This document shows positions 13,495-22,895 of a DNA stretch of 64,000 nt, piece after piece (position 1 is the stretch's first letter; each line of letters starts with the position of its first letter). Source of the stretch: Neurospora tetraspora (taxonomy: Eukaryota > Ascomycota > Sordariomycetes > Sordariales > Sordariaceae); NCBI RefSeq assembly GCF_033439725.1, contig NW_026944390.1:2046001-2110000 (forward strand), written 5' to 3'. Below the pieces are notes generated by a model. It was not told where the DNA came from, made no database searches, and was given only the letters and a program-made list of their open reading frames with translations. The position numbers and the translations under genes were made by a program.

Positions 13495-13724
13495 AAAACC
13501 CCCCTTGAAAGATGTGTGTGCAAAGTGTGTATGTTCCCAAAACCAAAAACGACGCTCTGCGTTTCCGTTTAACAAGACGGTTATTAGTTTCTCTATTAAC
13601 CGCCGCCCGTCCGCACTCCATTCCTTTCCTTGAACGCCAACGATGATGCCATTCTCCACTATCTTTCGCTTGATATCCTCGGCTCCTATGCCAATCCCCA
13701 TTCTCTTACATGCCGTACAGCTGT

Positions 13725-16700
13725 TTAATCGTCGTCATCGTTCTTCTTGGACTTCTCCTTCTCAGACTTGTCGTCCTCGATGATCCGGCTCTTGTTGGCC
13801 TTCTCCCGGTCGAGGTTGGGGAAGATCAGGTCGAAGACTTCAGAGTACCAGCGCACAGGCCGGCCCTCGATACCTTCCTTGACGTTCTAGAGAGGAAAAC
13901 GTTAGCGATTTGTATAACATCTTATAAGGGTTGGACAGGATGTAATCTTACCTCAGGAAGCTCAAGCCAGTCAGACAGGTTGTCCTCAGGGAACAGGACC
14001 ATCTTGCAGCCAGCTCTCCTAGCGGCCACAGTCTTCTCCCTCAACCCACCGATACGGAGCACCTTGCCAGTCAGAGTAAGCTCGCCGGTCATGGCGATCT
14101 GAGGATCAATAGGAGTATCGAGGGCAAGCGACAGCAGAGAGGTCGTCATGGTGATACCGGCCGAAGGACCATCCTTTTGCACAGCGCCCTCAGGAACGTG
14201 CACGTGAATCTTGGCCTTGTCGAAGAAGCGGTTGTTGGGGAAGTCCTTGGCCATGACCGCCTTGGCGTACGAGTAGGCGATAGCGGAAGACTCCTTCATG
14301 ACCGTCTTAAGGTTACCGGTAATCTCGAGAGATGGCGAGCTCTTGGAGGTGAGCGCGCTCTGGAGGATAGACTCGACATACATGGCAGCGCCACCCATGG
14401 AGGTCCAGGCCAGACCCATGGTAACACCAGGGGGTGTCACATCATAGAGCCTGTCAGAAGTGAAGATCGCGGGTCCAACGTAGTCCTTGAGGTTGTCCTT
14501 GTTAATAACGACATGGACGTCCTCAGGAATCTTCATGGCGACCCGAGGCTTCTCCGTGGTCTCCTTCTCAGAAGCTTCGGTGGCGGCCTTCGGGCTGCTG
14601 GTCTCGCCGGACTCAGCCTCCTCGCTCTTCTTCTTCTCCGTCTCCTTCTGGGCAGCTTTACCCTCCTCGGTAAGAGCTTCAGATTCGGGCAGGGCCTGCT
14701 CACCGAGGTCCTGAACGATCTTCAGGGCAGACTTGCGGTAAACCTGCTCAATCTTCTTCTTGAGGTTACGGACACCTGACTCACGGCAGTAGGACTTGTT
14801 GAGCTCCTCAATCGCGTCTTTTGTTAGCTGCACATCAACACCCTTAAGACCAGCCATCTCCTGAGCCTGAGGAGCAAGGTACTTCTCGGCAATGGCCATC
14901 TTCTCATCGGCGACGTATCCGGAAAGTCTGATGACCTCCATACGGTCGAGAAGGGGCCGTGGGATGGTGTCAGTCAGGTTAGCCGTGCAGACGAAAAGCA
15001 CCTTGGACAAATCAACAGGGACATCCAGGTAGTGGTCCAGGAAAGAGCCATTCTGCTCGGGGTCCAAGAGCTCGAGAAGCGCAGACGAGGGATCTCCCTG
15101 GTAGCCACGACCAATCTTGTCGATTTCGTCGATCAAGATCAAGGGGTTCTCGGTCTTGCACTTCTTGAGGGCCTGGATGACACGGCCGGGAAGGGCACCA
15201 ACGTACGTCCTGCGGTGGCCCTTGATTTCGGCAACATCGGTAAGACCTCCAACACTGAAGCGATAGTACTGGCGGCCAAGTGCGCGAGCAATCGACTTGC
15301 CAATGGAAGTCTTACCGACACCCGGAGGACCGACGAAGCAGAGAATCTTGCCCTCGACGGTGCCGCGGAGCTTGCCGACGGCAATGAACTCGAGAATACG
15401 ATCCTTGACATCCTTGAGACCATAGTGATCCTCATCCAGAACCTTCATAGCGTTCAGGATATCGAAGTTCTCGGCACTGCTCTGGCCCCAAGGAATGTTG
15501 GTGAGCCAGTCCAAGTAGTTGCGCGTAACATTGAACTCGGAAGCGGCAGGTTCAAGATGGGCGAGCTTGTTCAGCTCGTCATCAAACACCTTGCGCACGG
15601 CCTCGGGCATAGCCAGCTTGTCGGCGAGCTCTTTGAACTTTTCGACAAGCTTGTCTTTGCCGTCAGACTCGATACCGAGCTCGCGCCTGATACCCTTCAT
15701 CTGCTCCATAAGCCAGTATTCACGCTGGCGTTTGGTGATCTTCTGCTCTACATCCTTGGTAATCTTGGACTGAAGCTGAGCGTTAACGTGCTCCTTCTTC
15801 AGGACAAGAAGAGCCTTGTGCATTCTTTCTTCCACGTTCAGGCTAGAAAGAACCTCTTGAAGCTCAGCAGGCTCACCGGCGCTGACAGCAGCGGCAAAAT
15901 CAGCAAGCTTGGCTGGCTCAGCCATGACATTACCGGTCGATTGGCTCATGCTAAAGGTGGAAATCTGATCCCGGAAGAGACTGTTCATGCTAGCGACCTC
16001 CTTGAAGACGTTTACGATCTCGTTCGTAACGGCTCGTATAACCTGGCTCTTGGGGTCGTAGGGTTCTTCCGTCAAGTTCTCTACATTAACAAGACTAACA
16101 GGATACTTCTTGAGGAACGATGTCGGCTCGTAGGGCTTCTGGCTTGGTTCAGGCCTAGGTGTCACAGCGCTTTCCTCAAAGCTCGCCACCACGTCACCCT
16201 TTTGCTCGGACTCGTCGGTCACCTTGGGAATCGGCTCGGGTGCCGGCTCAGGGGCAGCACCCTCCTTCGCACCATCGATTGAAGCAGCCTCAGGCGAGCC
16301 AGGAGGAATAAGCTCCGACAGCTTGATTCTCCGGTGGGGGTAAAGGATCGCGGTAAGACTAGTACCCTCGCCGTTCTGGTTGTTCATGGGGAAAGCGCTG
16401 GTAATCTGCGCAAAAACACCGACGTCATAGACATCATCGCGGTTCCGGATAACATCGTCGTCGGCGTTCTCGTCCTTGAACAAGAAAGCTCCCACGTATG
16501 GCTGTCCGCGCTTGATCATTTCTGTAATAGCAGCAGCGACATTGGGGTCCTTGATAGTGATGGCCTTGTAGAAGCCGGGGAACAGCGGTCGCTTCGCTAT
16601 AGGGATCGCCATGACCTGGGGGTAGATCTCTGGTACAACGGGCTTCGCCAATGCCTTATCACCGGGCTTGCGGCCTCGCTTGCCACCATCTCCGGAACCA

Positions 16701-17137
16701 CCGTCTGCGCCCGAGCCCGAGCCGGCAGATGAACCGCCAGCAGCGCCAGCCTTTCCATCTTCTGGCGCCGCCGGGGCATCCGAGGTCGAGGACTTGGACT
16801 TGGCCTGTTTCGATTCGGCCTCCTTTACTTCGGCCTCCTTTGCTTCAGCCTCCTTTGCTTCGGCCTCGGCGTGCTCAACGTTTGCTTTGCGCTCCTCCTC
16901 TGATAGCGGCTCGATCGAGTTGTCGAAAAAGCCCTTGGCGTTCTTCTTCCCCAAAGCAGTGTAAGTCGAGAAACTCGAGAGGGTCGTCGGTCTTTCGTGT
17001 CGGGGCCGGGTCACGGCATGTTGCCCAGCCGCGGCGAGAGGGCGTATCGAAGAAGTGGTCAAGCTGGAAGACCTAATCGAATGCGCGAGCGAGGTCCTCG
17101 ACGCGAGGATGCGCGGAATGCGCTGTCGGGACAGCAT
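13725..17137 (-). CDS. pim1: Mitochondrial ATP-dependent Lon protease (PIM1)
   Basis: A AAA+ serine protease of the mitochondrial matrix that degrades misfolded and oxidised proteins. Exons 17137-13952 and 13886-13725 are joined over a 65-nt intron (LELPE to NVKEGIEGRP), giving 1115 residues. The ATG at 17137 starts MLSRQRIPRILASRTSLAHS, a typical Arg/Ser-rich presequence; the frame is open further upstream but has no ATG there. An Ala/Glu/Lys linker follows (about 90-160). The LON substrate-binding domain starts near 170. Walker A is GPPGVGKT (603-610) and Walker B LILIDEID (666-673). The catalytic dyad is Ser992 (GPSAG) and Lys1035 (GGLREK). A charged insert at about 815-865 before the protease domain is common in fungal mitochondrial Lon. 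The Lys/Asp-rich tail ends in KKNDDD. Confidence 0.97.
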
Positions 17138-18085
17138 CTTGAATACAGGCAATGTCGAGCGGGCCTGGATAAGTAAAAGGATATCGTAGAGGTCGAGCTT
17201 CGTGAGGAGGAGTGTCGTCTTATTTGGGAGCGCGGACCCAAAATCGGACCAAAGGCGACGGTGGACGGGAGTTGCGGTCGGAGGGGCGGATGGATGTGGT
17301 TGAGAGTGGGATGGCGGGAGAGGTCGCGGCGCGGGGAGATGGAGATGCGGCGATGCGGCGGGATTTGGGAAAAAAAAGTTTACAGTTGTAAAATAGTATA
17401 CAGTCAAAGATAAGAAGATGAAGGGGCTTTTCAGTGTGTGTAGAGGTAGCGAGGTAGGACGACGACTCCGAGGAACCCAAGGCCCATGACTCTCTGTCTC
17501 TGTCTCTGGCAGAATGTATGAATAATCAACTTGACGGGAAGGCGAACAGCGACCGGGAAGCTCCCTCGGTCTTCGGCCGGCGGTAGAAGATGGAGGAATT
17601 ACATTACTGTCTTCTAGGTACCGTCCCGGTTGCGTCACGGTACAAAAGGTACGTACCTGCCCGCTAACAGCTCGTCCGCCTCCAGACCGGACAGGACGGG
17701 CTTCAGTTCCATCACTGTTGGTTTAGCGCCCGGTCGCCAAGCCGCTTGACCAGTTCTGGTCTAGATCGTCAACTCATAACCGTCAAGTCGCACCTGTAGC
17801 ACTGCTGCCGGAGAGGTTACGGCGAGCATAGCAGCACCGATCCGGAGCGGGGCATCGGCAGGCACGTTCGCTGACAGCTCTCCGTAGGGGCAGCAGCCCG
17901 CATATCAGAACGCCCAAGTCGAAGGTAATGTCCTCTTTCAACTTTCACAACACTTATACCACAGGCTCCGACTATCAGCTATATAGAACACCAATTGATC
18001 AGACAATATCCTTTCGACTGGAGACCTGATCACAGGAGCATCCACTTCAACATCCTCTCACATACATCTCGACGACACCTCCAAG
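17138..18085. promoter_or_regulatory. Shared upstream region of divergent lon and the small acidic-protein gene
   Basis: About 950 bases separate the two divergent start codons. The lon-side 500 bases are open in the lon frame but hold no ATG, so they are read as 5' leader rather than coding. No TATA box or heat-shock element stands out. Confidence 0.55.
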
Positions 18086-18601
18086 ATGTCACTCAAGAAC
18101 ACTGCCAAAGCCAAGGCGAACAAGTCAGAGCCTGTCGCCGACAGTTGGGAAGACGAAGATGTCAGTTCGGAGTCCGAGCCCGAGGCCAAGACTGAAAAGA
18201 AGTCTGAGCGTGAGCGTGACTTTGACGCGGAGCCGGAATCGTGGGAGGACGACAACAACAGTGATGAAGAAAGAGCCCCATCTCCTCCATCTTCACGCAG
18301 CAGAAACCCAGAACCATCAGCTACCACTTCGATTCCACCATACCTCGACTACAGTGGGCCAGGCAGCGCCAGCAATGCTGCCTCCTCAGAGTACAAGAGG
18401 CCGGAGAAGACGGACGCAGTAGCCCGCCGCATGATCGCCGGTGCTCTTGGGCTGAAAGCACCCAAACTGACCGAGGAGCAAAAGGCCTACGACCGGGCCT
18501 TGCGCGAGAAGGAGCGCAAGAGAAAGGAGGAGGAGAGAGAGCGGAAGAAGAAGGCAGAGGAGGAGGCCTTAAAAGCCAAGCAGGCGATTTGGGAAGACTA
18601 A
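18086..18601 (+). CDS. Small acidic, Trp-Glu-Asp-motif, coiled-coil protein of unknown function
   Basis: A single exon of 171 residues with ATG in the context AAGATGTC and stop TAA. The N-terminal half is very acidic and Ser-rich, with two related motifs, DSWEDEDVSS and ESWEDDNNSD. The C-terminal third is a charged helix (EEQKAYDRALREKERKRKEE) that should form a coiled coil, and the last residues are again AIWED. A conserved-looking patch (DAVARRMIAGALGLKAPKLT) sits between. The acidic Trp motifs recall the ends of eIF3j/HCR1, but the rest does not let me assign that family. It runs towards the RRG7-like gene, with the hairpin at 18638-18709 between them. Confidence 0.85.
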   Translation: MSLKNTAKAKANKSEPVADSWEDEDVSSESEPEAKTEKKSERERDFDAEPESWEDDNNSDEERAPSPPSSRSRNPEPSATTSIPPYLDYSGPGSASNAASSEYKRPEKTDAVARRMIAGALGLKAPKLTEEQKAYDRALREKERKRKEEERERKKKAEEEALKAKQAIWED

Positions 18602-18637
18602 GAGCATTCCACCCAGCTCAGAGAAAGTCCAGCCGCC

Positions 18638-18709
18638 TACTCGGCAGGTCTTGAAATGACAAAAAGCCCAACAGCACTGGACTATAAACATTTCAAGACC
18701 TGCCGAGTA
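18638..18709. repeat. Perfect 21-bp inverted repeat with 30-nt loop (hairpin)
   Basis: Left arm 18638-18658 starts TACTCGGCAGG; right arm 18689-18709 is its exact reverse complement and ends CCTGCCGAGTA. All 21 pairs match and the bases just outside do not pair. It lies in the 176-base gap between two convergent stop codons (18601 plus, 18778 minus), so either 3' UTR could carry it. It could be a two-way 3'-end or stability signal, or a small-RNA precursor. Confidence 0.9.
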
Positions 18710-18777
18710 TCCCAGCCGGGGCATGGAAATACATTTTACACAGCATATCTCTCACATCCTCAAATGTGTCATCAACA

Positions 18778-19656
18778 TCAGGCGGAACCATCTTTTCTAT
18801 CTATACTTTCCGAAGCTTCACCTTGCTCAGCACCGCTCGACTCCGGCAAGCCTCCTTCCACTTTGATCAACGGAAGATGCTTTCCTTTGTGCGTCAACAC
18901 CAACTGCTCCCCGCCCTCCGGAGAATGTCGCTTCGCAACCCCCAACCCCTGCAGCCCCTCCTGCTCGGCGCGGTGATTCCACAAGAGCTGTTCAACCTTC
19001 CCCTCCCTCGAGCATCCGATGAACACCAAAGGCCACCGACTCCTCGCCAGCGCGTCTCGGACTCCCTTTGTGGCTATTTTCGAGGCCACCAAGACGCCAA
19101 ATACTTCCGACCCTCTCCATCCAACTGGCGCTCCCACGAATGCGCCCTCCAACTCCCGGATCAGATGAGGACGAGTGCTTTGAATGGCCTTGCACTGCAC
19201 GATGACTCGTAGCGGACGTTCGGCCGTCGGTACGGACCAGGTGCCGAGGAGATCGATTCCGAAATCGTGTTGCCCGCCTACCCGGTTGAGAGAGAAGCCG
19301 TACGCGGTTAAGAGGGAGGCTATTGTGTATTCGTAGTGTGTTCCAACAAAGATGGTGGTTTCTTGACCGAGACCGGTTCGCTTGGCATACTGGAGGAATG
19401 AGGCAAGGTTGTGGTGGTTGGAGGACTTGGAAAGTGGAATGTTGGGATCAGTACGTCCTCGATCATCTGAGGCGTTGGTGATGCTGCTGGGGGTAGTGGT
19501 GACCGGCGAAGGGTCTGCGGAGGACTCGGCGGTAGTATCTTTTGGACTTGGCGCATGGTCGGAGGAGAAGCGCCGGAGCGGTTGAGAGCCCGGGCTGCAG
19601 TATAATCGGCGCGCTCCGAGTGTGAGCCGGGAAAGTTGTGCAGCCATGGGCCTCAT
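18778..19656 (-). CDS. rrg7: RRG7-type mitochondrial protein with PD-(D/E)XK nuclease-like fold
   Basis: Single exon, 292 residues, starting at ATG 19656 (a second ATG lies three codons on). The first 30 residues are basic with few acids (SRLTLGARRLYCSPGSQPLR), fitting a mitochondrial presequence. The core has the pattern of the Required-for-Respiratory-Growth 7 family: FLQYAKRTGLGQETTIFVGT, HYEYTIASLLTAYGFSLNRV, then GGQHDFGIDLLGTW and VIVQCKA. Glu109, Asp135 and Gln154-x-Lys156 match the active-site layout of PD-(D/E)XK nucleases, so a mitochondrial DNA-related role is plausible. In yeast the family is needed for respiratory growth; its chemistry is not settled as far as I know. Convergent with the gene at 18086 and divergent from med21. 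Confidence 0.88.
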   Translation of the reverse strand: MRPMAAQLSRLTLGARRLYCSPGSQPLRRFSSDHAPSPKDTTAESSADPSPVTTTPSSITNASDDRGRTDPNIPLSKSSNHHNLASFLQYAKRTGLGQETTIFVGTHYEYTIASLLTAYGFSLNRVGGQHDFGIDLLGTWSVPTAERPLRVIVQCKAIQSTRPHLIRELEGAFVGAPVGWRGSEVFGVLVASKIATKGVRDALARSRWPLVFIGCSREGKVEQLLWNHRAEQEGLQGLGVAKRHSPEGGEQLVLTHKGKHLPLIKVEGGLPESSGAEQGEASESIDRKDGSA

Positions 19657-20176
19657 GGTGATTTTCAGCCTATGCGCTCAAGTATTTGATATCTGCTGTT
19701 TCTTTCTGTTGTAGATCTTCCATACAACCAATTGGCTGGATAATTGGCTCTTCAAGTTGATCGTATGATTTCCATGTCGATTTGACAAAGAGTCAGTGTT
19801 AATTTTGTGTTGTTTTCAACTTGCACCAAGTATGAAATGCCATGTCGAATTTGATAAAGTTGATGATGGATGCATGGTGGATCGGGCCGCAGCCAAACCT
19901 CTTTCGCTCATTGGATAAAGCTTTCATTTCTCAGTGGGTCGCATTGTGTCAATAGTGGATCCATCCCGTCTGGATCCTGCATGCACTATGATGCACATCC
20001 CCCGCGGTCGTCGCGGTCGTCGCGGTTCAAGCATTCATTCAGTTCCTGGCAGTGACAGCTCCCGTCTTCGGTCTTCACAGGCGGCCACCATCGCGTTGAT
20101 CCTCTACCCGACTGCGCAAACCGAGCCTCTTCGCAGCTTCGAATCTACCAAATATCCAAACACCAACACCACCATA
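19657..20176. promoter_or_regulatory. Divergent promoter region between rrg7-like gene and med21
   Basis: About 520 bases between two divergent start codons. It contains a short 9-base direct repeat (GCGGTCGTC, near 20002-20022). No other element stands out. Confidence 0.5.
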
Positions 20177-20676
20177 ATGAGCGACCGTCTCTCCCAGCTC
20201 CAGGAGGCTGTTGACCAGGTGAGTCCTCCTCCCCAACCCGGCGACTCCCCTCAACGTTTCCCTTTTACTATCCAACCACCTGCTAACACCCCCACCCCCT
20301 CCAGCTAATGGAGCAATTCATAGCCACCTACTTCTACATCGACCGGCACCACGACCTCAAAACCTTCGGCCCAAAAGACACCATCGCGCCCTCCAAAACC
20401 GACCAGCCGCCCGAAGTCGACACCCTCCCGCCCGACGTGTTCCAAGCGGGGCAGCTCGAGCTCGCGCGCGATCTGATCACGCGAGAGCAGCAGATCGAGT
20501 ACCTGATTTCTAGTCTGCCGGGCCTCGATAATAGCGAGCACGACCAGATGCAGAGCATCAAGGAGCTGGAGGAGGAGCTGACGGTTGCCGAAAAACAAAG
20601 GCAGGAGGCGGTCAAGGAGAAGGATGAGGTGTTGGTTAAGTTGGATCAGACTTTGAGGAGTATTAGGAGGTATTGA
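20177..20676 (+). CDS. med21: Mediator of RNA polymerase II transcription subunit 21 (SRB7)
   Basis: Subunit of the Mediator middle module, which pairs with MED7 and bridges activators to RNA polymerase II in the nucleus. Exons 20177-20218 and 20305-20676 are joined over an 86-nt intron, giving MSDRLSQLQEAVDQ followed by LMEQFIATYFYIDRHHD; total 137 residues, close to yeast Srb7. The N-terminal DRLSQLQ...QFIATYFYI signature is typical. Residues from about 65 to the end form long helices (ARDLITREQQIEYLISSLPG, then an extended Glu/Lys coiled coil) expected for the MED7/MED21 hinge. It is convergent with the nucleotidase gene. Confidence 0.95.
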
Positions 20677-21006
20677 TTGGGTGAAACAAACTGTTGAGGA
20701 ATGGGTTTAAAGCATGCATGGGTACGGTGCTGGCAAACGGTTGGGACATTTGGTTTAAGCGACTAAGTACGGGATATGCTCTTCCTTAGGGGATTGGGAA
20801 TAACGGCGTTTTTAGGGGAATTAGTACAAGAAGGAAAGAATACTTGGCTTTCGCGTCACAATACACATGCACCTTCGAAGGAAGGGGACAAAGAGAGTCC
20901 GAAGGGAAACAAAACTGAACGATTTCCAGCCACATATGCAAGATCCAACTCCCTGATCTATCATTGCTGAGCCGTACATACTCCTCCCCATCATACCACC
21001 AAACCC
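20677..21006. other. Gap between convergent med21 and nucleotidase genes
   Basis: 330 bases between two stop codons, probably the two 3' UTRs. I see no strong hairpin or repeat here, unlike the neighbouring convergent gap at 18602-18777. Confidence 0.6.
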
Positions 21007-21964
21007 TCATTGCTCGTCCTTCTTGAAGAGCTCTGGGAATACCGTCCGCAACTCCTCCAGCGTGGTTATTTGGTACTTGGACGCTGGCGTCTTCGGTGGC
21101 TTCACGCCCTCTTCCACCAAGTGCGCCGTCGTCCACCCCAGCTCCTGCGCCTTCTTGCAATTTAAGTAGGAATCATCTATTCATGATGTTAGCTTAACGC
21201 TCTTATCACCAGCACTTCAGACAGTTGAAACACCAGAGAGGATATGTACTCACCAACAAAATAACAATCCTCCGACCTCTCCACCCCCGCCTCCCCCATC
21301 GCCTTCCTAAACATATCCTCATGCGGCTTACAAACCAGCGGCGTCTGGCTATAATCGCAGAACGTGATGCCCTCAAAGAACTCCTCAATCTCCAGCAACT
21401 TGACCACCCGTCTCGCGTGGTTGATGTACGCGTTCGTAAACAGCCACAGCTTGACCTTGCTCTTGTCGATATCCGCCAGCAGCTTCTTGAGCGAATCGCT
21501 GGGCTTGATGATGTTGTCCAGCGGCAGCGCGTCGTCCACCTTGGCGTTGTACTCAAGCGGGTCGATCTGGTGGTGTCGGACGAGCCCTTCGATGGCCAGG
21601 CCGTAGTTTTGGTAGTACTCCTTGTGCAGCCGGACGGCGTCCTCCTTGGGGAGGTTGAGGTGGCGTTGGAAGTATTGGTCGATTAGGTCGGCCATTAGGT
21701 CGTGGACTTTGGCGCCTGTTTTTTGGTGGGGGGTGTGTGAGTTTTTGCTATCACTGTGAATGGTGTATATGGCTGGTTTAGTTCAGATGGCTCGTATCAC
21801 TCACTCTTGGGATAGAGGCAGTTGTCAATGTCACTGTGGACCGGGTTAGTTGTTATTCGGCTCTCACACAGACTCTTCAGATGGCTTATCACTTACAAGA
21901 AGAAGACGACGCGGTTGTCTGGTTGGCCATTGCCGTTGGTGGTGTTTGTTTCTTGGGCCGCCAT
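21007..21964 (-). CDS. HAD-family pyrimidine 5'-nucleotidase (SDT1/PHM8 type)
   Basis: A cytosolic phosphatase expected to hydrolyse pyrimidine nucleoside monophosphates. Four exons (21964-21897, 21833-21805, 21715-21254, 21176-21007) with introns of 63, 89 and 77 nt give 242 residues. The first splice completes HAD motif I, VVFFFDIDNCLYP (nucleophile Asp24, acid Asp26). Motif II is the Thr in LWLFTNAYINHA, motif III the Lys in LVCKPHEDMFRKAM, and motif IV the DDSYLNCKKAQELGW completed by the last splice. The cap-domain stretch LIDQYFQRHLNLPKEDAVRL is typical of the SDT1/PHM8 group. In yeast these genes respond to uracil analogues or phosphate starvation; no such control can be read here. Confidence 0.93.
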
Positions 21965-22895
21965 CGTCTCTGTGGTTCTGGGCTCCAGTCTGGTCTTTGC
22001 GTTGTTCAAGATTCACTGCGAATTTGCTGGAGATGGGGATTTGTTTGTCCTCCTCAAGTTTTGTAGTTGTTGGACGGTTCAGGTGTTGGTGTTGCAATGT
22101 TGGCTCCCGTCTGGTTTATATGGTGTTGGTGTTGGTAAAGTGAAAGTGAAAGTGCCAACTCAACTGTTGTGGTTTGTCTCCTTGTGTAAGTGCGTGCCTG
22201 TCAAAAAGATGCCGTGGGTTTGTGTCCTTGAATCTTAAAAAGATGATTGTCTTCTCGGTTGGTAGGTTAGCTACAGATATGATTGTTCGGTTTCCTTCTT
22301 TCCCATCAAGTTCAACCAACTTTCTTCCTCTTTATATACTTCTTCTTATGACATCAAGCATGACTTCTATCCGGTTCCTCCGTCTCCTCCCAAGACGACT
22401 CGTTGGACATCCTTCAGTTGACTCAGGCCGATGTGCTCCTTCTATCCGACAGCCGGTGTCATGGTAGCTGCCAAGAACCACCAAGGTTCACTCAGGATGG
22501 CCCGTGCGCCATTGTCGCTAGCGGGCTTGGCGACTTGGGCCAGCGCCGATCAAAAGTGACGGGACGCCAAATTGTGCTCGGAGCTCCTTGTCTGCTTTTC
22601 CACTTCATCACCAACACTTTGCTCTTCTTCCACTTCGTCCAACTCTGCACTTCCATCTTCCGGTGGTCTGCAGACGAGATTCGTATTGTATTGTTCACCA
22701 CCGCTGCTAATCAACACGGTATAGGGACTGGAATAGCGCATCGATTGGTTCTTCTTTTCTTCTTCTTTTCTCTTTCGACTGTACCATCTATATAAACACC
22801 TGCACCAAGATTGTTAGGATTACATATCGGTGGCATCCGGTCAATTGCTCGGTGTACTGAGCTGGGCTTCTTCTACGACCAAGAGAAAACAACAG
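21965..22895. promoter_or_regulatory. Divergent upstream region of nucleotidase gene and the gene at 22896
   Basis: About 930 bases between divergent start codons. The right part is open for long stretches but without a usable ATG; it ends in AACAG directly before the ATG at 22896. A pyrimidine-rich stretch lies at about 22745-22785. No clear TATA box. Confidence 0.5.

Larger units (their letters stand above)
8355..13724. other. Long gene-free interval between the kinase promoter and the lon 3' end
   Basis: Almost 5.4 kb without a credible gene. The kinase leader and promoter should occupy the left side and the lon 3' UTR the far right. Open frames are short, start at non-ATG codons, or have unlikely composition. 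Several microsatellites are present (10861-10888, 11887-11926, 12558-12597, 13480-13494), along with TAGGTAGG-type motifs near 11033, 11967, 12469 and 13291. A non-coding RNA or distal regulatory DNA could be here, but the sequence alone does not show it. Confidence 0.55.

Noticed and set aside
15032-16282. Long open frame antisense to lon
   Set aside because: It mirrors the strong codon bias of the sense gene. The same holds for frames antisense to or overlapping chs-6 (41210-42682, 41604-42887), hsp88 (46337-47926) and eIF5B (50913-52730).
17138-17638. Upstream extension of the Lon reading frame
   Set aside because: The frame is open but begins with GTG and contains no ATG; the peptide is low-complexity. 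ATG 17137 gives a proper mitochondrial presequence.
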